64,000 bases of DNA from Ustulina deusta (taxonomy: Eukaryota; Ascomycota; Sordariomycetes; Xylariales; Xylariaceae), in the NCBI GenBank assembly GCA_023159155.1, contig JAJNNX010000019.1, forward strand, positions 62,001-126,000, given 5' to 3'. The notes beneath the pieces are model-generated. The model worked only from the letters and a program-made list of their open reading frames with translations, searched no databases and was not told the DNA's origin. Shown piece after piece: positions 58,337 to 64,000 of this stretch. Every line of letters starts with the position of its first letter. The stretch's first letter is position 1. A program made the position numbers and the translations under genes.

Positions 58337-61300
58337 ATGGTTGCAGGACTCGATGAGTTGATCGAGTCACTTCTGACCGAGATCGCCTTTTCTGGGGTTC
58401 GAGGTGAGTCTCTACAAAGTTTCGCAAAGCGCTCAGCTCTTTTGCGCCTTGCGATTGGCCATGACTGAGTGTCGATAAGTTGCCATCACAATATGCTGCT
58501 AACAGTGAACTAGGCTGCTCTGTACCCAACCTGTTGGTTGCAATCGACTCTTTCTATAAGCCTTCCGACAATGGTGACAAGCGTGAGGGAATACATGCTA
58601 GTCAAGACATTACGGCTTATAGTAGCGATGCAAAGCCTCAACAAGACGCTAACAAACATGACCTTGCAGTTGCATCCAAGGTATGGAGATGGCTGGCCAA
58701 TAGATCAGATGTATCCATCGGTGCCAACAGACGATTCAATCATTTGTCCCTGGAACAAGTGCTAGCGCTGCCCGAAGAGGAAGAATCTGCATCGTCCGGA
58801 GTAACTACCCAATCTTCAGCGAAGCCCTCAGGGGATACAAAAGGTCCGTCGCACCCAAGGTCAAATTCACGTACATCCAGAGATGAAAATTCGACGGTGA
58901 GGCCCAGACTCCACGTGTCCGAAGAGCGCCAGTGGAGAACAATTGCCGGTCATGGGCCGGATCTGAAGCGAGTGCCGCTTTTCGAATGGCGAGCGCTGGT
59001 TGATATTGCTTCTGTCAAGGAAAAAGGGATCCTTCAAGGCGACCTCGTTCGTCTTACTGGTCAAGACAAGAGATCACTTCCGACCCGAACCGATGCGCTA
59101 GCAAGGAAAGGATATATAATTAAACAACCCGTGGTTCTTCGTGGTGGCAAATCTAGTAAGCTATGGCTTGCTCAATTCTCAGAACACGCGAGAGAACACC
59201 AAGAGCGGGAGGGCCTGGATTATGATAAGCTCGATCTCTCTAAAGCGGCTCTTACTAGCGACCTACATCCTGTTTCCTTCTGCGATAAGTGGAATGGAGA
59301 CACAATCGATTACCTTGCTCTTGCTCAGGCCTTTGTGGCTATAGCGAAAGCATGGGCTCTTATCCGTTACTGCGATGCTCGCGCAAAGTTAGGCGTTGAG
59401 GAACGTGTACGTCAAATGCGGGCTCTCGCAAAGACGTGTCGTTGGCTTACTAACATTGGCGCTTTGTCTTTTGTTGGTGCTAAGTTTGCTGGGAGCAACA
59501 GACTGTTCAAGGATTGTGTCAAATACATCCGCGACCCGTCTCCTGCTGAATGGTCTCATTTTCGTGCCACTCCCAAGACCCGAATGGTAGTCCCATCTGG
59601 TCGCATAGGAAAGCGGGGAGAAGCGTCTCGTGCTGTTCACGCATCCCAACCAGGCGGGTCTCGAGGAGGTAAAATGATCGGGAAGAAGCCAAAAAGTAAA
59701 AAGCCTCGAAGCGAGCCTACATCTCACACCAGCATTATTCCTGCGCCATGGAAGCCACAGAAGCCCGTGCCAAACACGGCGTTTGAGGTCATCAAAAGGG
59801 CGGGTTCTAAAGGTACCTCAAATGCGGCCATCTGTCGACAGACCCTAGGGCATAATTATCGGAGGCTTATTGCTGCAATGACTGGGTCAATTTCCATGCC
59901 AACCAACTCTCAACCGCCGCATCTGAAACATCTCAGCTCGACTGCGCAATTGAGTCGTATTGGAAAGACCATGACATATACATTTTATGCCCACAGCGAA
60001 ACCCCAGAGACTCGAGCCAATGAACAGCACATACAGTCGTCCAGTCTTGGAACTGGCACAGTAATTTCAGCGAACGGAGCAGATGATGGAACTACAAGCC
60101 AGAAAGATAATGTGTTCTCACAACCTGACCTGAATCGGTTCTTATCGAGCTCTGGTTCATCGCTTACAGATATTACCCGAACCCGGCAATTAAATCGAAT
60201 ATTCTCAAGAAACTCGAAGCGAAAGCGCCCGATACATGAGGATTTAGATGACCGACCCCCCGTCAAACTACCTAGGCGTCTAGGGAGTCGACCGACACAA
60301 AGCGTGGCACATGCAATACCATCGGAGCCAGTCGAGGAGCACCCACCAAATGAAAGGGATGATATCCCCTCCACGCCTCAACAACAAAGCACTGCAGATC
60401 AGCAGCCAGAAACAGAGGCTCTTCGACCAGCGTCTCGCGCCCCAGGCGTTTATCGTGGACTTCCAAACTCATTAGATCCTGTCACAAAACGAAAGGGTAG
60501 ACGTCGGAGATCATTGGTTATTATATTCAGGTCTGATAGACTCAAAGATCCAGCTTTCTTGGGGACTCGCTCGGCCACTCCGGAAGCAGATGGCGCAGAT
60601 AGCTCAAGCCGTATAGTGCCAACAGAAATTACTTCGAGGAGACAGTCACTTCGTACTCAAGATATAAAGTCGACAGATACCTCACATTTCCCCATCACGA
60701 CTCCAACGATTGTATCCGAAGATTTGCACGCCCAATCCAGGACACCAAAACCGGGGAAGAACGGGTCGTTTTGGTGTGAAAAATGTGGAAACAGTTGGAA
60801 GAACCCAAACGGGCTGGAATATCATCTCACTAAATCTAGGACTGCTTGTAATCCGGACTTCGTCCCACCTCCCGCAGAATTTATTAATCACCGGAAACGC
60901 AAGCCCGCCCAGCCTCAAGTATTGGAGCATTCATCTATGCCTCGTCTAGCATCCGAAGAGCGCAGACAATCTCGGCTCACTCTAACTCCGGAAGAACAAG
61001 TAGGGTCCCGATTCGAAAGAAAGGAGCGTCGCCTATCATCATCTCCCGCAAATCCCCCTTCCTCCTTGGCCTTTCCGTTGGACGACGATACAACTCGTAC
61101 CCCACGCGTTGGATATGACTTCCAGTCCCAAGCTCTTCGAGGGAGCATCGTATTGAAGAATCTTGAAGTGTATGATGCGACTGACCATCAGCGGCTCCTG
61201 CGTCGACGATTGGCAGGCATCGAGAGGGAGGTTTCTACCAATGACGAAGTCTCTTCAGCGGCTGATGCTCAACCATCCTCCAGACACAGTAGCCTACCAA

Positions 61301-64000
61301 TCAAACCCACTTTCGGCACCAACGGCCAGGTGTCCCAACTTGACGTCCATAATCAGCGCGAACGGGACGGCCTTGTTGAGCATTCGCCTAATCCTACCAC
61401 GGAGCAAATCGAATCTCATACCAATGGGCGAACCTTCCCTACAGCCAAAACAACCTCCGTTACAGGACCGGCGAATATACATGGAGACGATTCCCCTGTT
61501 TCGTTATCTGTAGAACGTTCTGGCACCCGTAAACCCCTCCCCAGTATTCCACCCAATAAGCTTGGAGATTCTAGTCTTTCAATACCGACGCTCACGACGC
61601 AGCCCCATGGAGCCCAAGTAACTGGCACTACGGCCAAGAAATTTGACGTTCCTACAATACCATCAGATACTCTCCTCAATAACACCACACATAAATCACT
61701 AGCCTTTTTTGCAAGACCAACGAAACCGAACGCGTCATTTGGTGCCCGCCGCCGACTTCGCACTTTTCAGATTATTGAATATCTTCTCGAACAAAATGAT
61801 GGTGTCTTTCCTGGGCTTCGTTCCCTTTTCATGGCTGTCATTTCTGTATGGGCTAAAGAATTCAAAGATCTAGCGCCTCCCGACCGAAGAATTTGCCAAA
61901 ATGTCGTCAATCAAATGGAGCGAGATAACGTATTAAAACAGATGCACTTTTTCTTTTTCGATGACCAGGCCAAGATGCAAGAATGCGTTGTTTTAGCGAA
62001 GGCCGATACAAAGAGTGACCTGGCCGTGGACTCATCCGATGACCCTCGTGTCATAGCTGTGAAGGAAAAAATGAGAGAGATGTTTCCTGAAGCTTATGTT
62101 CCCGACGCTTTTTCACTCTCACCAGACGAGGCCAAGTTGTTCGACGAACTTGCATCCCAAGGGAAAGATCACAACCAGACGCGAAGCGTAAAAGTACCCA
62201 AAGAACTGAAAAGAGTTCAGGACATCGAGACTCTCAGGTACGAAAATTCAGTTATGGGTGATATTTCAATCCATAGACACAACGCAAAACGGCAAATAGA
62301 TGAGGTGCAGATTGAAACACAATCCCCGCCAAAAAAGGCTCGTACTGATGTTGAGCAATCGGATTTGGCTGAAAGAACTCGAAAGCCACGTAGGCGGCCT
62401 GACAAACACGAAATGTGGGATAGCGGTAAGCTGGCTGTCTATATTTGGAGTCAAAGGCAAAAGCCTGGCGCCATGTGGGACCAAAACCACCCCTGTCTGC
62501 AAGATCCCATGACCGGAGCATGGTCTTGGATGCCGGACGCCGAGCCTCCTCAATTGGGTAATATAACCACGATTCTATCGTCTGTTAAGAGTGCTAGACA
62601 TATTGATGCATCTCTAAAACGAAAGGGCCGCAGAACATGGACAGGCATTGAGAGTAATGCTAGGCGCAGTAAGGGGCATCAATATGGCGATAAACATGGT
62701 GGAGAAATTACATTTTCCGCCGACAATGTGCGAATGGTTGACGGACATGAGTATAACGGTCCGAATGGCCCCATACTCAGAAGATCGACTTCCGTCTCAT
62801 TTGCAGAAGACAATGTCTCGTCCGATGAATATAGCGAAGACATTTATGAGGACAGCAGCGAAGTATCCGACAATGGAAGTGCCCGTTCAGACTCTTCCAT
62901 GGCAAAATTCACATCAACGGAAATTCTTGTTAACAATGACCAAGGACAGTGGCATGACCTTCAAAACCCTCTATTGGAAACTGAGGATGGAACAAGCCCC
63001 CCCATCTTTGGACCAACGCCGAGCACTATCCGTCTTTCAAAGGAGAACCTGCCACGTAATGTACAAGATATTCTAAACACTGCACGTCGTGTTTACTCAT
63101 TTAAACGGTGGGCCGACCCATCCTATGGTGAATTCTTACGAAACCTTAAGACTATTTGGAACTGGGAACAATCAGCCGATGGATCTCGACTTCTCACTCA
63201 TGGGCCGATTGCACCAGATTATGTCTTCGTATCTCTCACACTTGACAAATCCAAGGCCAACATGAAGCCTACAAATCTAGAGTGGCTCATCTCCAATCAG
63301 TTTACAACGGACAACATACCCGACGAAGTCAAGAATTCATCTCTAGAGGACGAGGAATATGGGCTGACCTATCTAATTGTCGAAAATCGAAAGGTTGACG
63401 ACAAGAAGAGTAACAATAAAAGGTCTGAATACAAGACAACGAAGCCAAAAGCGGCCTCTCAGAAACCCTTCAGCCGGTTCCAGACCGCCATCCCCCAATC
63501 CTCAACGTCACCCACACAGCCCGAAGGGTTCATTGAGTACAAGACCAGAGACCTTACTGTCATACCAAGACAGCCTAGAGGTCGTTTCAATAAGCCTGCA
63601 GCACACGATGACAAACTAGGGTCCAAAAGAGAAGATGAGCTTCTTGCTGCTTGTGTTGTCTTCAGAACCCTCCTCGGGGGGCTTGATAGAAACCTGGATA
63701 TAGGCTTACTGCTCAAACACTTCCCGGGAATGTCCCTTTCTGCCATCAAGAAGTTTTGGCCTAGGGTCAGTAGAGAACGAAAATCATATGTCCAGGCGTT
63801 AACAGTGAAGTTCCAATCTGCATTCTTGAAGGCTTATGAGAATGGAAAGCTACCGCCACTTGATTACGACGACGTCGAGAACTATGATTGGCCAAGACTG
63901 ATCTTGTGGGCTACGCAACTCGAAACGCATGAAGAGGTAGATCTACCAGAATCGCGAGAGACACTGTATGAGAAACACCTGATCGAGGATGTAAGCAGTG
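58337..64000 (+). CDS. tfc3: TFIIIC B-block binding subunit (Tfc3-like), 3' end beyond window
   Basis: The largest subunit of TFIIIC recognises the B-box of tRNA genes and recruits TFIIIB for RNA polymerase III. Exon 1 is 58337-58403; a 110-nt GT-AG intron follows; exon 2 runs open from 58514 to the window edge, so at least 1,851 codons are present. The N-terminus reads GLDELIESLLTEIAFSG. The B-block winged helix lies at about residues 170-245 (GPDLKRVPLFEWRALVD, then GILQGDLVRLTGQDKRSLP and KGYIIKQPVVLRGGKSSKLW). A long disordered region contains a Cys/His element near 60770-60855. Further helical domains follow (LRTFQIIEYLLEQNDGVFPG; LAACVVFRTLLGGLDRNLDIG; LLLKHFPGMSLSAIKKFWPR), typical of fungal Tfc3/Sfc3. 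No internal intron or stop was found. The product is nuclear and essential. Confidence 0.9.

Overview
The window is nuclear DNA from a filamentous ascomycete (Pezizomycotina). The evidence is GT-AG introns of about 41-199 nt in nearly every gene, AA9, cytochrome P450, MFS and fungal rhodopsin-domain families, and an AT-rich island whose repeats differ by C-to-T and G-to-A transitions, the mark of repeat-induced point mutation (RIP). A sordariomycete is plausible but cannot be fixed from sequence alone. Exon structures were spliced by hand from reading frame, splice sites and family motifs, and each full model closes in frame.

Layout. 1-4.2 kb: one gene for a GPI-anchored-type wall protein built from a YPTETPT repeat. 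4.2-15.8 kb: an AT-rich island that resolves into two nested LTR retrotransposons. A 7.7 kb Ty3/Gypsy element (179 bp LTRs, GAATT target duplication) lies inside the 5' LTR of a second element (105 bp LTRs, TAGTAT duplication). Both are heavily RIP-mutated, yet gag zinc-knuckle, reverse transcriptase and integrase fossils can still be read. 15.8-20.6 kb: gene-poor, apparently decayed DNA.

20.6-31.1 kb: an accessory block with an intact P450 (539 aa), an intact 14-TM-type MFS transporter (545 aa), a rhodopsin-domain membrane protein (423 aa) and a broken TolB-like beta-propeller gene. 31.8-33.3 kb: an AA9 lytic polysaccharide monooxygenase with an eight-cysteine C-terminal extension. 34.2-38.9 kb: two core genes transcribed divergently, APC8/Cdc23 and farnesyl diphosphate synthase. 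38.9-43.2 kb: no gene recognised. 43.2-45.0 kb: a second P450 (506 aa).

46.2-64 kb: mainly conserved genes, namely an RA-PH adaptor-type protein, a single-pass surface protein with a Ser/Thr-rich stalk, an RmlD/MAT2B-like reductase, an AIM6-like phosphodiesterase, a CCDC137-like basic protein, and the B-block subunit of TFIIIC, which runs off the right edge.

How it fits together. The housekeeping half sits beside a transposon-rich, fast-evolving half that carries oxidative, transport, wall and plant-polymer functions, the 'two-speed' arrangement known in many plant-associated fungi. The P450 and MFS genes form a same-strand pair that could serve modification and export of a small molecule. 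No terpene synthase, PKS or NRPS core gene is visible, so a complete biosynthetic cluster is not supported.
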